In this document: positions 16,340-27,482 of the stretch, piece after piece
Layout: every line of letters begins with the position of its first letter
Numbering within the stretch: position 1 is the first letter of the stretch
Notes under the pieces: model-generated
Seen by the model: only the letters and a program-made list of their open reading frames with translations
Database searches by the model: none
Told to the model about the DNA's origin: nothing
Program-made: the position numbers and the translations under genes
Assembly (NCBI GenBank): GCA_003557505.1
Contig: PWOH01000009.1
Location: 1-54,870 of the forward strand
Length of the DNA: 54,870 bases
Direction of reading: 5' to 3'
Source of the DNA: Mollicutes bacterium
GTDB taxonomy: Bacteria; Bacillota_I; Bacilli_A; Izemoplasmatales; Izemoplasmataceae

Positions 16340-16469
16340 GACTTTGAGAAAAGTCCGGCTGTGAAGTGGGAGGTTGTTGACACACCGATAGGCGTTGTCT
16401 TGATAGTGCTGTCGAGAAATTTCCGCGGAGCAAGTCTATAAATGATTGTAGGCGAAAGGAGGAACTTAC
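16340..16469 (+). promoter_or_regulatory. Structured leader of rpsJ (candidate ribosomal-protein autoregulation site)
   Basis: At least three hairpins can form. GACTTT pairs with AAAGTC around a GAGA tetraloop (16340-16355). GACA/TGTC encloses CACC/GGCG around GATA (16379-16399). CTTGA pairs with TCGAG (16399-16416). A self-complementary TCCGCGGA follows. S10 operon leaders in several bacteria are bound by L4. The position and structure fit such a role, but I cannot match it to a defined family from sequence alone. Confidence 0.5.
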
Positions 16470-16775
16470 ATGGCAAACCAAAACATTCGTATTAGATTGA
16501 AGTCATATGATCACAGATTACTTGACCAATCAGCGAAAAAAATTGTTGAAACGGTAAAAAAGACAGGTTCTAAAGTATCTGGTCCTATTCCGTTGCCAAC
16601 CGAAAAAGAGGTGTTCACGATTTTGCGTAGCGTACACGTTAACAAAACATCACGTGAACAGTTCGAACGAAGAACGCATAAGCGTTTAATCGATATTGTG
16701 GATCCAAATCCTCAAACTATCGATAGTTTAATGCACTTGGACTTACCATCCGGTGTAGATATCATTTTGAAATAA
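16470..16775 (+). CDS. rpsJ: 30S ribosomal protein S10
   Basis: S10 sits in the head of the 30S subunit and, as NusE, also pairs with NusB in transcription antitermination. The 101 residues show the family opening [21 protein letters not shown] and the exposed loop segment [12 protein letters not shown] 16470 lies 7 nt after AAAGGAGG. It is the first gene of the S10-spc-alpha block and stands behind the structured leader. Confidence 0.98.
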   Translation: MANQNIRIRLKSYDHRLLDQSAKKIVETVKKTGSKVSGPIPLPTEKEVFTILRSVHVNKTSREQFERRTHKRLIDIVDPNPQTIDSLMHLDLPSGVDIILK

Positions 16776-16793
16776 TAATTAGGAGGTGTACTC

Positions 16794-17480
16794 ATGGCCA
16801 AAGGTATCTTAGGAACAAAAGTAGGAATGACACAAATTTTTGATGATGCAGGACGTTTAGTCCCAGTCACAGTGATTAGTTGTGAACCTAATGTTGTTCT
16901 GCAGAAAAAGACAAATGAAATTGATGGTTACGAAGCTATTCAACTTGGCTTCAAAGACAAACGTGAACGTTTGGCGAACAAACCTGAACAAGGACATGCC
17001 GCTAAAGCTAACTCAAACCCTAAGCGCTACGTTAAAGAAATTGCCGGAAATGAAATGAGCAATTTCGAAGTAGGTCAAGAGATTGGAGTTAATATATTTG
17101 AGGCTGGCGAAATCATTGATGTAACTGGAACTTCTAAAGGAAAAGGATTCCAAGGAAACATCAAACGTCATAATCAGGGACGCGGACCAATGACGCACGG
17201 TTCTCATTATCATAGAGGGCCTGGTTCAATGGGACCAATTGATCCAAACCATGTTCGTAAAGGGAAGAAACTTCCTGGACATATGGGACATGAAACTGTA
17301 ACCATTCAAAATTTACAAATTGTCAAAGTCGATACGGATAAAAACCTTTTATTAGTAAAAGGAAATGTCCCAGGACCAAGAAAAGGATTGGTTGAAGTGA
17401 AAAACGCTGTTAAGCAAGATGACATCAAACCACTTGATCCAAGCCAATTTACCAAAGAAGAAACTAAAGACGAATCGTAA
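16794..17480 (+). CDS. rplC: 50S ribosomal protein L3
   Basis: An early assembly protein at the 3' end of 23S rRNA. It shows [15 protein letters not shown] at the start and the central loop [19 protein letters not shown] that reaches toward the peptidyl-transferase centre. At 228 residues it is about 20 longer than usual; the extra part is an acidic C-terminal tail after VKNAV. The ATG follows AGGAGGTG. Confidence 0.97.
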   Translation: MAKGILGTKVGMTQIFDDAGRLVPVTVISCEPNVVLQKKTNEIDGYEAIQLGFKDKRERLANKPEQGHAAKANSNPKRYVKEIAGNEMSNFEVGQEIGVNIFEAGEIIDVTGTSKGKGFQGNIKRHNQGRGPMTHGSHYHRGPGSMGPIDPNHVRKGKKLPGHMGHETVTIQNLQIVKVDTDKNLLLVKGNVPGPRKGLVEVKNAVKQDDIKPLDPSQFTKEETKDES

Positions 17481-17509
17481 AAGTTCAGTACTTGAAAGGA
17501 GGATTTGAA

Positions 17510-18133
17510 ATGCCAAAAGTAGCATTGTTAAATCAAAGCGGACAAAATGTTGGCGAAGTCAACTTGGAAGATAAAGTATTTGGTATCGAACCAAATCAAC
17601 AAGTCCTATATGATGTTGTAAAAGCTATACGCGCAAACAAACGTCAAGGAACTCACAAAGTGAAAAGCCGTGGCGAAGTTCGTGGCGGAGGACGCAAACC
17701 ATGGCGTCAAAAAGGAACCGGTCGTGCTCGTCAGGGCTCAACTCGTTCACCACAATGGGTCGGTGGAGGCGTCGTTTTCGGACCAACCCCACGCGATTAT
17801 ACATTGAAAGTTAACCGCAAAGTAAGAAAACTTGCTTTGAGAAGTGCACTTTCAATCAAGGTTCAAAACGAAAAAATGATTGTTTTGGATAAGTTCAGCA
17901 TCGAATCACCAAAAACAAAAACGATGGTTGACATCTTCAACAATCTTAAAATCAACGAGAAAGTGTTGATTATCCTGCCTGAAAGTGACATGAACGTGGA
18001 ACTTTCTGCAAGAAACATTCCTAACACACTCGTTACAACTGTTTCACAAGCTAGTGTTTATGACATTATGCATAGCACTGTTGTGATTACAACCGAAGAT
18101 GCAGTTAAAAATTATGAGGAGGTGCTTGTGTAA
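17510..18133 (+). CDS. rplD: 50S ribosomal protein L4
   Basis: L4 lines the peptide exit tunnel and is the autoregulator of S10 operons in several bacteria. The start is ATG 17510 (MPKVALLNQ). The frame is open from TTG 17492, but that stretch is the ribosome site AAAGGAGG itself. The tunnel loop [19 protein letters not shown] is intact. The length of 207 residues is standard. The stop shares bases with the rplW start (TAATG). Confidence 0.97.
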   Translation: MPKVALLNQSGQNVGEVNLEDKVFGIEPNQQVLYDVVKAIRANKRQGTHKVKSRGEVRGGGRKPWRQKGTGRARQGSTRSPQWVGGGVVFGPTPRDYTLKVNRKVRKLALRSALSIKVQNEKMIVLDKFSIESPKTKTMVDIFNNLKINEKVLIILPESDMNVELSARNIPNTLVTTVSQASVYDIMHSTVVITTEDAVKNYEEVLV

Positions 18134-18417
18134 TGTTATCCTCAGAAATCATTAAGCGCCCGATTATCACCGAAAAAAGTATGCAACTTGTTGAAAATGA
18201 AAACAAATATACGTTTTCAGTCGACAAACGTGCAAACAAAATTCAAATTAAAAAAGCTGTTGAGGAATTATTTGATGTTAAAGTCTTAAACGTCAACGTG
18301 ATCAATACAAAACCAAAGAAAAAGCGCGTTGGACAATATCAAGGGTATAAAGCCGAAGTGACAAAAGCTGTCGTTCAACTTGATAAATCAGACAAAATCG
18401 AAATTTTCTCATCATAA
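18133..18417 (+). CDS. rplW: 50S ribosomal protein L23
   Basis: L23 lies at the tunnel exit and is the docking site for trigger factor and SRP. The 94 residues include [14 protein letters not shown] and the rRNA-binding [19 protein letters not shown]. The ATG overlaps the rplD stop, with GAGGAGGTG just before it inside rplD. Confidence 0.97.
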   Translation: MLSSEIIKRPIITEKSMQLVENENKYTFSVDKRANKIQIKKAVEELFDVKVLNVNVINTKPKKKRVGQYQGYKAEVTKAVVQLDKSDKIEIFSS

Positions 18418-18445
18418 GCAATAATCGAAAAAGGAGGTTACCGTA

Positions 18446-19276
18446 ATGGCTTTAAAGAAATATAAACCAACCACTAACGGTCGCAGAAACATGACCAGCC
18501 TTGATTTCGCTGACATTACTGCGAAAGAACCCGAAAAGTCTCTCGTTGTAAAATTAAGTAAGAAATCAGGTAGAAATAATCAAGGAAAAATCACTGTTCG
18601 TCATCATGGTGGCGGTGTGAAAAGAAAATATCGTATTATTGATTTCAAACGCAATAAAGACGGTGTTCCAGGTCGTGTTGCAACGATTGAATATGATCCG
18701 AACCGTAGCGCCAACATCGCATTGATTCATTATGCAGATGGTGAAAAACGTTATATTTTAGCCCCTAAAGGTTTGAAAGTTGGGATGACCGTTGAAAGTG
18801 GCGATCAAGCCGATATTCAAATCGGAAATGCTAAAATCTTGAAAAACATTCCTGTTGGTACAACTGTACACAACATTGAACTCACGCCACAAAAAGGCGG
18901 ACAACTTGTTCGTAGTGCGGGGACTCGTGCTCAAATTCTTGGACGCGAAGACAAGTACGTACTTGTAAAACTTGCAAGTGGTGAAGTGAGAAAAATCCTC
19001 GGAACCTGCCGCGCCACTATTGGTGTTGTAGGGAATGAAGACCATGAACTTGTTAATGTTGGTAAAGCGGGTCGTAACCGCTATAAAGGTATTAAACCTA
19101 CAGTACGCGGTTCTGTTATGAACCCGACTGACCACCCACACGGTGGTGGAGAAGGACGTCAACCAATTGGTATGCCTTCACCAGTATCCCCATGGGGTAA
19201 AAAGACACTCGGTCTTAAAACTCGTAAAAAGAAAAAAGCAAGTAGTCGTCTAATCGTAAGACGTAAGAAAAAATAG
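18446..19276 (+). CDS. rplB: 50S ribosomal protein L2
   Basis: L2 is needed for subunit joining and peptidyl transfer. The 276 residues contain the RNA-binding core and the conserved [20 protein letters not shown], whose histidine is critical in other bacteria, followed by a basic tail. The start follows AAAGGAGG. Spacing to rpsS is 18 nt. Confidence 0.98.
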   Translation: MALKKYKPTTNGRRNMTSLDFADITAKEPEKSLVVKLSKKSGRNNQGKITVRHHGGGVKRKYRIIDFKRNKDGVPGRVATIEYDPNRSANIALIHYADGEKRYILAPKGLKVGMTVESGDQADIQIGNAKILKNIPVGTTVHNIELTPQKGGQLVRSAGTRAQILGREDKYVLVKLASGEVRKILGTCRATIGVVGNEDHELVNVGKAGRNRYKGIKPTVRGSVMNPTDHPHGGGEGRQPIGMPSPVSPWGKKTLGLKTRKKKKASSRLIVRRKKK

Positions 19277-19294
19277 GAAAGGAGGAACTCATTT

Positions 19295-19573
19295 ATGGCA
19301 CGTTCAGTTAAAAAAGGACCATTTTGTGACGAGCACCTAATGAACAAAGTGGAGAAAATGAACCAAGAAAGTAAGAAAAAGGTAATTCAAACGTGGTCAA
19401 GACGATCAACAATTTTCCCGGATTTCGTCGGACATACTATTGCAGTATACAACGGAAAGGAACATGTCCCTGTATATGTTACAGAAGATATGGTCGGCCA
19501 CAAACTAGGAGAGTTCGCTCCTACCAGAACATATCGTGGACACGAAAAAGACAAGAAAGCTAAGAGAAAGTAG
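19295..19573 (+). CDS. rpsS: 30S ribosomal protein S19
   Basis: It forms a head complex with S13 near the A-site tRNA. The 92 residues open [19 protein letters not shown] and contain [20 protein letters not shown] and [15 protein letters not shown], all family hallmarks. AAAGGAGG precedes the ATG. Confidence 0.98.
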   Translation: MARSVKKGPFCDEHLMNKVEKMNQESKKKVIQTWSRRSTIFPDFVGHTIAVYNGKEHVPVYVTEDMVGHKLGEFAPTRTYRGHEKDKKAKRK

Positions 19574-19584
19574 AGGAGGATATT

Positions 19585-19920
19585 ATGGAAGCTAAAGCAC
19601 AAGCCAAGACAGTTCGCATATCTTCTCGCAAAGTTCAACTAGTCATTGACCTTATCCGTGGTAAAAATGTCGGCGAAGCGTTTGCGATTTTGGCACACAC
19701 GCCAAAAGCTGCTGCCCCAATGGTTACAAAACTTTTGAAATCAGCAGTTGCGAATGCAGAACACAACTATGACATGGATGTAGAAAATCTATATATCAAA
19801 GAAATCTTTGTCGGCGAGGGGCCAACGATGAAACGTATTAGACCCCGTGCCCAAGGAAGTGCCACACAAATCTTGAAAAGAACCAGCCACACTACAGTTG
19901 TAGTGGCTGAGAAAGAGTAA
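19585..19920 (+). CDS. rplV: 50S ribosomal protein L22
   Basis: L22 contacts all 23S domains and its hairpin narrows the exit tunnel, the site of some macrolide-resistance changes. The 111 residues show [17 protein letters not shown] and the hairpin [20 protein letters not shown] without an insertion. GAGGAGG precedes the ATG. Confidence 0.97.
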   Translation: MEAKAQAKTVRISSRKVQLVIDLIRGKNVGEAFAILAHTPKAAAPMVTKLLKSAVANAEHNYDMDVENLYIKEIFVGEGPTMKRIRPRAQGSATQILKRTSHTTVVVAEKE

Positions 19921-19933
19921 AGGAGGGAATCTA

Positions 19934-20581
19934 ATGGGTCAAAAAGTAAATCCAGTCGGACTACGAGTTGGAATTATTCGAGATTGGGATTCTCGTTGGT
20001 ACGCCAATAAAAATGATGTTGCCGATCTTTTGCATGAAGATATTAAAATTCGTGAATTATTAGAAGAACTATATGTAAACTCTGCAGTAAGCAGAATTGA
20101 AATAGAACGCTTGAAGAACCGTATCGTTATTACAGTGCATACCGCTAAACCTGGTATGGTAATCGGACGTGAAGGTTCTGTGAAAAAACAAGTTGTTGCT
20201 AAATTAAAAGAATTGACAAACAAAGAAATCATCTTAAATGTAGTTGAAATCAAGAAACCTGAACTTGACGCTAAATTAGTTGCTGAAAGTATTGCTAAGC
20301 AGCTTGAAAACCGCGCGTCTTTCCGCCGTGTACAAAAAATGGCAATCCAACGCGCTATGCGCAGTGGAGCCAAAGGGTGTAGAACGCTAGTTTCCGGACG
20401 TTTAGGTGGAGCAGAGATGGCTCGCAGCGAGGGGTATAATGAAGGAAATGTACCACTTCATACTTTGCGTGCAGACATCGACTATTCAAATGTAGAAGCT
20501 CGCACCACTTACGGTAAATTAGGTGTTAAAGTTTGGATCTACAAAGGTGAAATTCTGCCTAAGAAAAGGGGGGCCAATTAA
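19934..20581 (+). CDS. rpsC: 30S ribosomal protein S3
   Basis: S3 forms part of the mRNA entry channel and its helicase activity. The 215 residues have the opening [21 protein letters not shown], a KH domain with the GxxG loop VIGREGS near residue 77, and the C-terminal [10 protein letters not shown]. It ends 2 nt before the rplP start codon. Confidence 0.98.
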   Translation: MGQKVNPVGLRVGIIRDWDSRWYANKNDVADLLHEDIKIRELLEELYVNSAVSRIEIERLKNRIVITVHTAKPGMVIGREGSVKKQVVAKLKELTNKEIILNVVEIKKPELDAKLVAESIAKQLENRASFRRVQKMAIQRAMRSGAKGCRTLVSGRLGGAEMARSEGYNEGNVPLHTLRADIDYSNVEARTTYGKLGVKVWIYKGEILPKKRGAN

Positions 20582-20583
20582 TT

Positions 20584-21012
20584 ATGTTAATTCCTAAAAG
20601 AACAAAATACAGACGCCCTCACCGTGTATCATATGAAGGAAAAGCTAAAGGCGGAACAACAGTAAGCTTTGGTGATTATGGACTTCAATCGCTGGAAGGC
20701 GCTTGGATTACTAACCGCCAAATTGAATCCGCTCGTATCGCGATCAACCGTTACATGAAGCGTCAAGGTAAAGTATGGATCAGAATTTTCCCACATATGG
20801 CCAAGACGGCTAAACCATTAGAAGTTCGTATGGGGTCCGGTAAAGGGTCTCCTGAAAGCTTCGTTGCAGTCGTTAAAGAGGGAACTGTAATGTTAGAAGT
20901 TGCAGGTGTCACTGAAGAAGTAGCTAATGAAGCTCTTCGTTTGGCTGCTCATAAGTTGCCTGTCAAAACGAAAGTGATTAAGAAAGAAAGTGGTGATTTT
21001 AGTGAAAACTAA
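20584..21012 (+). CDS. rplP: 50S ribosomal protein L16
   Basis: L16 organises the A-site tRNA region of the 50S subunit. The 142 residues include [12 protein letters not shown] at the start and [10 protein letters not shown] in the loop facing the tRNA. AAGGGGGGCC at the end of rpsC serves as the ribosome site. It overlaps rpmC by 11 nt. Confidence 0.97.
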   Translation: MLIPKRTKYRRPHRVSYEGKAKGGTTVSFGDYGLQSLEGAWITNRQIESARIAINRYMKRQGKVWIRIFPHMAKTAKPLEVRMGSGKGSPESFVAVVKEGTVMLEVAGVTEEVANEALRLAAHKLPVKTKVIKKESGDFSEN

Positions 21013-21193
21013 TGATATTCGTGAAATGGATACAGCTAAAATCAACGAAGAAATAGTTACATTAAAAAAAGAATTGTTCGATCTTCGTTTTCAACAAGCG
21101 ACCGGACAACTCGAAAACACAGCTCGTATAAGTAATGTTAAAAAGGCTATTGCGCGTATGAAAACCGTTCTAAACGAGCGCGATGCCAAATAG
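21002..21193 (+). CDS. rpmC: 50S ribosomal protein L29
   Basis: A two-helix protein by the tunnel exit. I place the start at GTG 21002, giving [17 protein letters not shown] and 63 residues, the usual form. The frame is open from GTG 20990, but the extra four residues do not belong to the family. The gene overlaps the end of rplP. Confidence 0.9.
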   Translation: MKTNDIREMDTAKINEEIVTLKKELFDLRFQQATGQLENTARISNVKKAIARMKTVLNERDAK

Positions 21194-21210
21194 GACGAGA
21201 GGAGAATTTT

Positions 21211-21471
21211 ATGGAACGTAATGATCGTAGAATCCTAACTGGAACTGTTGTCGCACAAAACGCGGATAAAACAATTGCGGTTATGGTTGAAAACTATATC
21301 AAACATCCAAAATATGGAAAGCGCGTCAAGCAATCTAAAAAGTTTGCGACGCACGACGAGAACAATCAAGCGAAAGTCGGAGATGTTGTCAAGATTATGG
21401 AAACTCGTCCATTATCAAAAACAAAACGCTTCCGTCTGCTTGAAATCGTAGAAAGCAAGGTTCTCGTTTAG
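21211..21471 (+). CDS. rpsQ: 30S ribosomal protein S17
   Basis: A primary binder of the 16S 5' domain with an OB fold. The 86 residues contain [19 protein letters not shown] and [27 protein letters not shown] precedes the ATG. Confidence 0.97.
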   Translation: MERNDRRILTGTVVAQNADKTIAVMVENYIKHPKYGKRVKQSKKFATHDENNQAKVGDVVKIMETRPLSKTKRFRLLEIVESKVLV

Positions 21472-21495
21472 TAGAGCTAAAAGGAGGTTCTTAGG

Positions 21496-21864
21496 ATGAT
21501 TCAACAGGAATCAAGATTAAAAGTCGCTGACAATTCCGGTGCAAGAGAAATACTAGCCGTCAAGATCCTCGGCGGAACCGGTAGAAAATATGCATCAATT
21601 GGAGATATCATCACTGCGACAGTTAAACATGCCACACCAGGTGGCCAAGTCAAAAAAGGTGATATCGTTAAAGCCGTAATCGTCCGCACAGCTAAAGAAG
21701 TGCGTCGTAAAGACGGAACATATATTAAATTCGACGACAACGCTGCTGTCATCGTGCGTGATGACAAATCACCACGTGGAACCCGTATTTTCGGACCGGT
21801 AGCGAGAGAGTTACGTGAAGAAGGATTCATGAAAATCCTATCACTAGCTCCGGAAGTACTATAA
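21496..21864 (+). CDS. rplN: 50S ribosomal protein L14
   Basis: L14 forms an intersubunit bridge and is the docking site of the silencing factor RsfS. The 122 residues start [19 protein letters not shown] and include [11 protein letters not shown] and [15 protein letters not shown]. The gene follows rpsQ after 24 nt with AAAGGAGG. Confidence 0.98.
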   Translation: MIQQESRLKVADNSGAREILAVKILGGTGRKYASIGDIITATVKHATPGGQVKKGDIVKAVIVRTAKEVRRKDGTYIKFDDNAAVIVRDDKSPRGTRIFGPVARELREEGFMKILSLAPEVL

Positions 21865-21883
21865 AAGAGTAGGAGGAAGACGT

Positions 21884-22210
21884 ATGAAAATCAAAAAGGG
21901 TGATACTGTCCGTGTTATCTCTGGTGAAGACCGAGGTAAAGAAGGCAACGTCATCAAAACCTATCCCAAGGCAAACCGTGTCTTGATCGAAGGCGTCAAT
22001 ATCGTCAAGAAAAACCAAAAGCCTACTCAAGCAAACCCTGATGGGGGCATCTTAGAATTTGAAGCGCCAATTCACGCATCAAACGTGATGCTCGTTGATA
22101 AAAAAGGTACAACAAGAGTAGGATTTAAAACAATTACAGAAACTGAAAAGAAAAAAGAAGTAACTAGAAAAGTTCGTGTATCGAAAAAAACCGGTGAGGT
22201 TTTAGACTAA
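21884..22210 (+). CDS. rplX: 50S ribosomal protein L24
   Basis: An assembly initiator of the 50S subunit. The KOW motif is visible at the start ([20 protein letters not shown]), followed by [17 protein letters not shown]. It has 108 residues. AGGAGG precedes the ATG. Confidence 0.97.
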   Translation: MKIKKGDTVRVISGEDRGKEGNVIKTYPKANRVLIEGVNIVKKNQKPTQANPDGGILEFEAPIHASNVMLVDKKGTTRVGFKTITETEKKKEVTRKVRVSKKTGEVLD

Positions 22211-22230
22211 TAGAAAGGAGGCATTAGTGG

Positions 22231-22970
<740 letters not shown>

Positions 22971-23007
22971 AAATTAAATTCCTTATATTGGGAGGAGGCA
23001 ATTCAAT

Positions 23008-23403
23008 ATGGTAATGACAGATCCTATTGCTGATATGTTAACGCGTATTAGAAACGCGAATCAAATGAAAGCTCAAACAGTCGATATGCCAGCAAGCAAA
23101 GTTAAAAAACAAGTGCTTGAGCTATTACGCGATGAAGGATATATTGCAAAAGTAGAAGAAATTAAAGGAAAGCCGGTCAACACATTACGTGCGACCCTTC
23201 GCTACGTTCAAAACGAACGTGTTGTTAAAGGATTGAAACGTATTTCAAAACCCGGTTTGAAAGTATACGCTAAGAGCGGTGAGATTCCAAAAGTCCTCAA
23301 TGGTCTAGGTATCGCCGTAATTTCAACATCTAAAGGTATTATTACAGACCGAGAAGCTCGCAAACAAAATGTCGGCGGCGAAATCTTGGCATACGTATGG
23401 TAA
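23008..23403 (+). CDS. rpsH: 30S ribosomal protein S8
   Basis: S8 binds the central domain of 16S rRNA and in E. coli also represses the spc operon. The 131 residues include [15 protein letters not shown] and the end [17 protein letters not shown] lies before ATG 23008; a second ATG at 23014 is also possible. Confidence 0.97.
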   Translation: MVMTDPIADMLTRIRNANQMKAQTVDMPASKVKKQVLELLRDEGYIAKVEEIKGKPVNTLRATLRYVQNERVVKGLKRISKPGLKVYAKSGEIPKVLNGLGIAVISTSKGIITDREARKQNVGGEILAYVW

Positions 23404-23425
23404 TTAAATAAAGGAGGTACAAACC

Positions 23426-23962
23426 ATGAGTCGTATTGGGAATAAACCAATAAACTTACCTCAAGGCGTTACAGCAACACTGGAAAACCAGGTTGTCACT
23501 GTAAAGGGCCCTAAAGGAACGTTAAGCATGACTGCACACGAGTCAATGAACATTAACATCGATGACGATGCGATTACTGTTCAAAGACTAGATGATACAA
23601 AAACTCAACGCACATTGCACGGTACTACCCGTTCACTTCTTGTCAATTTAGTCGAGGGTGTTACTGAAGGCTTTAAAAAACAACTAAAAATGGTTGGTGT
23701 CGGTTATCGTGCCCAAATGCGTGGCAATAAACTCGTAATCAACGCGGGGTATTCAAACCCTGTTGAAATGGATATTCCTGAAGGCATCACAGTTGAAGTA
23801 TTGAAAAATACCAACATCACAGTCTCAGGAATTAACAAGCAGCTTGTTGGTGAATATGCTGCAAACGTACGTGCTGTACGCAAACCGGAACCTTACCTAG
23901 GTAAAGGAATTCGCTACATCGATGAACAAGTACGTCGTAAAGAAGGAAAAACTGCTAAATAG
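23426..23962 (+). CDS. rplF: 50S ribosomal protein L6
   Basis: L6 sits near the sarcin-ricin loop and elongation-factor site. It has two repeated domains in 178 residues. [15 protein letters not shown] opens it, and [23 protein letters not shown] closes it. AAAGGAGG precedes the ATG. Confidence 0.98.
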   Translation: MSRIGNKPINLPQGVTATLENQVVTVKGPKGTLSMTAHESMNINIDDDAITVQRLDDTKTQRTLHGTTRSLLVNLVEGVTEGFKKQLKMVGVGYRAQMRGNKLVINAGYSNPVEMDIPEGITVEVLKNTNITVSGINKQLVGEYAANVRAVRKPEPYLGKGIRYIDEQVRRKEGKTAK

Positions 23963-23980
23963 TAGTTAGGAGTGACGAAG

Positions 23981-24343
23981 ATGATTAACAAAATATCTAG
24001 AAATCAAATGCGCAAGAAAAGACATTTGAGAGCGAGACAAACATTAGTCGGAACAGCTTTGCGTCCACGTCTTAGTGTTTTCCGTTCAAACAAACATATT
24101 TACGCACAATTGATAAACGATGTCAGTGGAGAAACACTCGCGAGTGCATCTACACTTGAAAAAGAATCAGCTACTGAAAACAAGAGTAATGTTGAAGGTG
24201 CAACGTTTGTAGGAGAAAACCTTGCAAAACGCGCCATTGAAAAAGACATTAAAAAAGTTGTTTTTGATCGTAGTGGATATCGTTATCACAGACGCATCAA
24301 AGCATTAGCTGACGCTGCCCGCAGTGCAGGATTAGAATTCTAA
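23981..24343 (+). CDS. rplR: 50S ribosomal protein L18
   Basis: L18 binds 5S rRNA with L5. ATG 23981 gives 120 residues and lies 8 nt after TTAGGAG. GTG 23972 overlaps that site and is rejected. [17 protein letters not shown] and [20 protein letters not shown] are family signatures. Confidence 0.96.
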   Translation: MINKISRNQMRKKRHLRARQTLVGTALRPRLSVFRSNKHIYAQLINDVSGETLASASTLEKESATENKSNVEGATFVGENLAKRAIEKDIKKVVFDRSGYRYHRRIKALADAARSAGLEF

Positions 24344-24358
24344 TAAGGAGGTAAGCCA

Positions 24359-24871
24359 ATGCAAAGAAATCGTAAGAAACGCAAAAAAGAAGAAAACATT
24401 TATGAAGAACGCGTAGTAGATATCGCCCGTGTCACAAAAGTTGTCAAGGGTGGACGTCGTTTCCGTTTCTCTGCCTTAGTCGTTGTCGGCGACAAAAAAG
24501 GACAAGTGGGATTCGGAACCGGAAAAGCGCAAGAAGTACCTGACGCTATTAAAAAAGCGATTGAAGAAGCAAAGAAAAACTTTGTTAAAGTACCAATGTA
24601 CGGCAACACCATTCCTCATGAAATTACAGGGATTCATGGTGGAGGCCGCGTATTCCTTAAACCGGCTGCGGAAGGTTCTGGTGTTATCGCCGGAGGTCCA
24701 GTACGTGCCGTAGTAGAAGCCGCTGGTGTGGCGGACATTCTATCGAAATCACTAGGCTCTGATTCCCCAATTAATATCATTCGTGCGACATTCAACGCGA
24801 TCGATAATTTACGTACTGCTGAGCAAGTTGCTCGCACACGTGGAAAAACTGCCAAGGAGATACTTTCATAA
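24359..24871 (+). CDS. rpsE: 30S ribosomal protein S5
   Basis: S5 acts in decoding accuracy and mRNA unwinding. The 170 residues carry [19 protein letters not shown], the spectinomycin-region loop, and [19 protein letters not shown]. The stop shares an A with the rpmD start. Confidence 0.98.
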   Translation: MQRNRKKRKKEENIYEERVVDIARVTKVVKGGRRFRFSALVVVGDKKGQVGFGTGKAQEVPDAIKKAIEEAKKNFVKVPMYGNTIPHEITGIHGGGRVFLKPAAEGSGVIAGGPVRAVVEAAGVADILSKSLGSDSPINIIRATFNAIDNLRTAEQVARTRGKTAKEILS

Positions 24872-25050
24872 TGAAAAACTTGGAAATCACATTAAAGAAG
24901 AGTCTAATCAGAACCACACCAACACAAAGAAAAACAGCCCAAGCATTGGGCTTAACTAAAATCAACAGATCAGTTGTACGCAAAGACACTGAAACCACTA
25001 GAGGCATGGTTAGAATCGTTGCTCACCTAGTGGAAGTTGTTGAAAAATAG
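24871..25050 (+). CDS. rpmD: 50S ribosomal protein L30
   Basis: A short gene of 59 codons plus stop, from ATG 24871 to TAG 25050. The protein has the L30 pattern LEITLKKSLIRTTPTQRKT followed by ALGLTKINRSV and VVEK near the end. It overlaps rpsE as TAATG, and AAGGAGA lies inside rpsE. Confidence 0.95.
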   Translation: MKNLEITLKKSLIRTTPTQRKTAQALGLTKINRSVVRKDTETTRGMVRIVAHLVEVVEK

Positions 25051-25062
25051 GAGGGACTCAGT

Positions 25063-25503
25063 ATGAACTTACACGAACTCAAACCTACGCCCGGTTCAAC
25101 AAGAAATCGTAAACGTGTCGGACGCGGAATGTCTAGTGGAAATGGTAAGACAGCTGGACGCGGTCATAACGGTCAAAACTCACGTTCAGGCGGACGCGTT
25201 CGTCTTGGTTTTGAAGGTGGACAAACACCCCTTTACAAACGACTTCGTAAAGTCGGTTTCAAAAACCCACATCGTAAAGAATATGCAACCGTTAATATCG
25301 AACGTTTAAACAAATACGAAGACGGTACAGTCATTACACCAGAAGTATTACTTAACGATCGTCTTATCTCAAAAATTGAAGCCGGTGTCAAAATTCTCGG
25401 AAACGGGAAGCTTGAAAAGAAACTCACTGTTAAAGCAAACAAATTCACGGCATCAGCCGAAGAAAAAATCAAGGCTGCTGGTGGAACACTCGAGGTGATT
25501 TGA
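25063..25503 (+). CDS. rplO: 50S ribosomal protein L15
   Basis: A late assembly protein in 146 residues. The basic glycine-rich N-terminal extension runs through [19 protein letters not shown], followed by [17 protein letters not shown]. Its TGA stop overlaps the secY ATG. Confidence 0.97.
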   Translation: MNLHELKPTPGSTRNRKRVGRGMSSGNGKTAGRGHNGQNSRSGGRVRLGFEGGQTPLYKRLRKVGFKNPHRKEYATVNIERLNKYEDGTVITPEVLLNDRLISKIEAGVKILGNGKLEKKLTVKANKFTASAEEKIKAAGGTLEVI

Positions 25504-26819
25504 TGGAGACAATCAAAGCGGTATTCAAGAACACAAGCCTGATGAAAAAAATTCTTTTCACATTAATGGTCTTTTTAATCTACCGTTTTGCAACGTATAT
25601 TCATGTCCCACTCATTAACCCCGCCGTCATCACGCAGGTCTTTGAAGATCGTTTTGGTGAAGCGGGATTCTTCGGTATTATGGACGCCTTTACTGGGAGC
25701 GCCCTATCGAACTATTCGATTATCGCTTTAGGAATAGGTCCATACATTACTGCATCCATTGTTATTAACTTACTACAAATGGATATCGTTCCAATCCTTA
25801 AGGAATGGAGCCAAGAAGGTGAAACAGGAAAACAAAAAATCAACCAAGTGACACGTTATCTAGCTTTAGGGCTTGCGTTTATTCAATCGCTCGGGATGAC
25901 TTATGGTTTCGCATTGACCGGAGATTCTATCTTTGATATCGGTGTTGACGCGAACTTCCTTACTTACACTTATTTGGCATTAATTATGACAGCTGGTACG
26001 GCATTCTTGCTATGGCTTGCTGATCAAATCACCCTTAAAGGAATCGGAAACGGAACGTCGATGATTATCGTCGCAGGGATTATTGCCGGACTTCCGGGTA
26101 TGTTCACATCATTGACCCAAGAATATGTTATCGGATCAGGAACTGGTGCGATGGATTATACTATCTTTGGTGTCGTTGTACTCATGTACATCCTTATTAT
26201 TGTCGGTGTGACGTATATGCAATCAGCGACAAGAAATATTCCTGTTCAATATTCAAACCGACCAACAAGCTCTAAATTTAAAGGTAAATCAGGATCTAAT
26301 ATTCCCTTGAAGATAAATTCAGCGGGTGTTATTCCAGTTATCTTCGCAGTGACCATCTTGTCATTGCCGCAAACGATTTTGAGCTTTGTGCCGCAAATTC
26401 AACAATCGACTGCGGGTCTATGGTTGAATGAAATGTTCAACTATCAACGCCCACTAGGATATGTTGTATATGCCACATTAATTGTTGTATTTACATTCTT
26501 TTATTCCTTTGTTCAAATCAATCCGGAGAAAATTTCGGATAACTTACAAAAACAAAATGCCTTTGTTCCAGGCGTACGTCCTGGGATTGAAACTGAAAAC
26601 TACGTCTCAAAACTGTTGTTTAAAATAACGGTTGTTGGCGCGACATATCTGTTAATTGTTGCATCCATTCCAATTTTTGTAGGCGCTATTTTCGGACTTC
26701 CACCTTATATTCAAATTGGCGGAACATCTATCTTGATTGTTGTCGGGGTCGCTATTGAGACTACCAAACAAATTAAAACCGATGTTCAAGGCAAAAGCTA
26801 TAGTGGATTCATAAGATAA
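25503..26819 (+). CDS. secY: Preprotein translocase channel SecY
   Basis: The membrane channel for protein export, partner of SecE (gene at 52986) and SecA. The 438-residue protein has ten hydrophobic segments. The N-terminal plug region has GSALSNYSIIALGIGPYITASI, and the cytoplasmic loop GKSGSNIPLKINSAGVIPVIFA is conserved. Start ATG 25503 shares bases with the rplO stop, with GAGGTGA just before it. Confidence 0.97.
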   Translation: METIKAVFKNTSLMKKILFTLMVFLIYRFATYIHVPLINPAVITQVFEDRFGEAGFFGIMDAFTGSALSNYSIIALGIGPYITASIVINLLQMDIVPILKEWSQEGETGKQKINQVTRYLALGLAFIQSLGMTYGFALTGDSIFDIGVDANFLTYTYLALIMTAGTAFLLWLADQITLKGIGNGTSMIIVAGIIAGLPGMFTSLTQEYVIGSGTGAMDYTIFGVVVLMYILIIVGVTYMQSATRNIPVQYSNRPTSSKFKGKSGSNIPLKINSAGVIPVIFAVTILSLPQTILSFVPQIQQSTAGLWLNEMFNYQRPLGYVVYATLIVVFTFFYSFVQINPEKISDNLQKQNAFVPGVRPGIETENYVSKLLFKITVVGATYLLIVASIPIFVGAIFGLPPYIQIGGTSILIVVGVAIETTKQIKTDVQGKSYSGFIR

Positions 26820-26831
26820 GGGGGCATTAAC

Positions 26832-27482
26832 GTGAAACTTCTAGTGATGGGCCCCCCAGGTGCTGGAAAGGGCAGTCAATCTCGGAAGTTGGTTAAAGAA
26901 TTTAACCTGACCAACATCTCAACGGGAGAAATGTTCAGACAATCTTATGAGCGCGGTGAAAATCTTGGGATTGAAGCCATGAAATTCATCGATAATGGCA
27001 ATCTCGTCAGTGATGAGATTACCAATGAAATTGTTAGAAAGCGTCTGTTTGAAGAGGGCAAAGAAGAAGATTTTCTGCTTGATGGTTACCCTCGTACGGT
27101 TGCACAAGCCAAAGCGCTCGATGGCATGCTTAATGAAATGAACGCGAAACTCGATGCGGTGATCAACATCGTTGTCGATAAAGAAAATATTCTCGAACGC
27201 ATGGTAGGCCGCAGAGTTTGCCGTAAATGTGGATATACTTACCACACAAAGTTCAAACCCTCTCATCAAGAGGGCGTGTGCGATAAATGTGGTGGCGAAC
27301 TTTATCAAAGAGTTGATGATCAACTCGAGTCAGTCCGCAATCGTTTAAAGATTTATGAAGAAAAAACTAGACCAATCATTGATTACTATAAAGGTCGCGG
27401 TGTACTATTAAACATCAACGGCATGCAGTCGTTTGAAGCTGTTTATCGCGATATCAAAAAAGCATTGAGGGATATCACGTGA
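26832..27482 (+). CDS. adk: Adenylate kinase, zinc-lid type
   Basis: It interconverts ATP, AMP and ADP. The 216 residues have the phosphate loop GPPGAGKGS (7-15), the AMP-binding DGYPRT and a long lid holding four cysteines (130, 133, 150, 153) that bind zinc, as in many Gram-positive bacteria. The GTG start follows AAGGGGGC. The end overlaps map by 4 nt. Confidence 0.97.
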   Translation: MKLLVMGPPGAGKGSQSRKLVKEFNLTNISTGEMFRQSYERGENLGIEAMKFIDNGNLVSDEITNEIVRKRLFEEGKEEDFLLDGYPRTVAQAKALDGMLNEMNAKLDAVINIVVDKENILERMVGRRVCRKCGYTYHTKFKPSHQEGVCDKCGGELYQRVDDQLESVRNRLKIYEEKTRPIIDYYKGRGVLLNINGMQSFEAVYRDIKKALRDIT

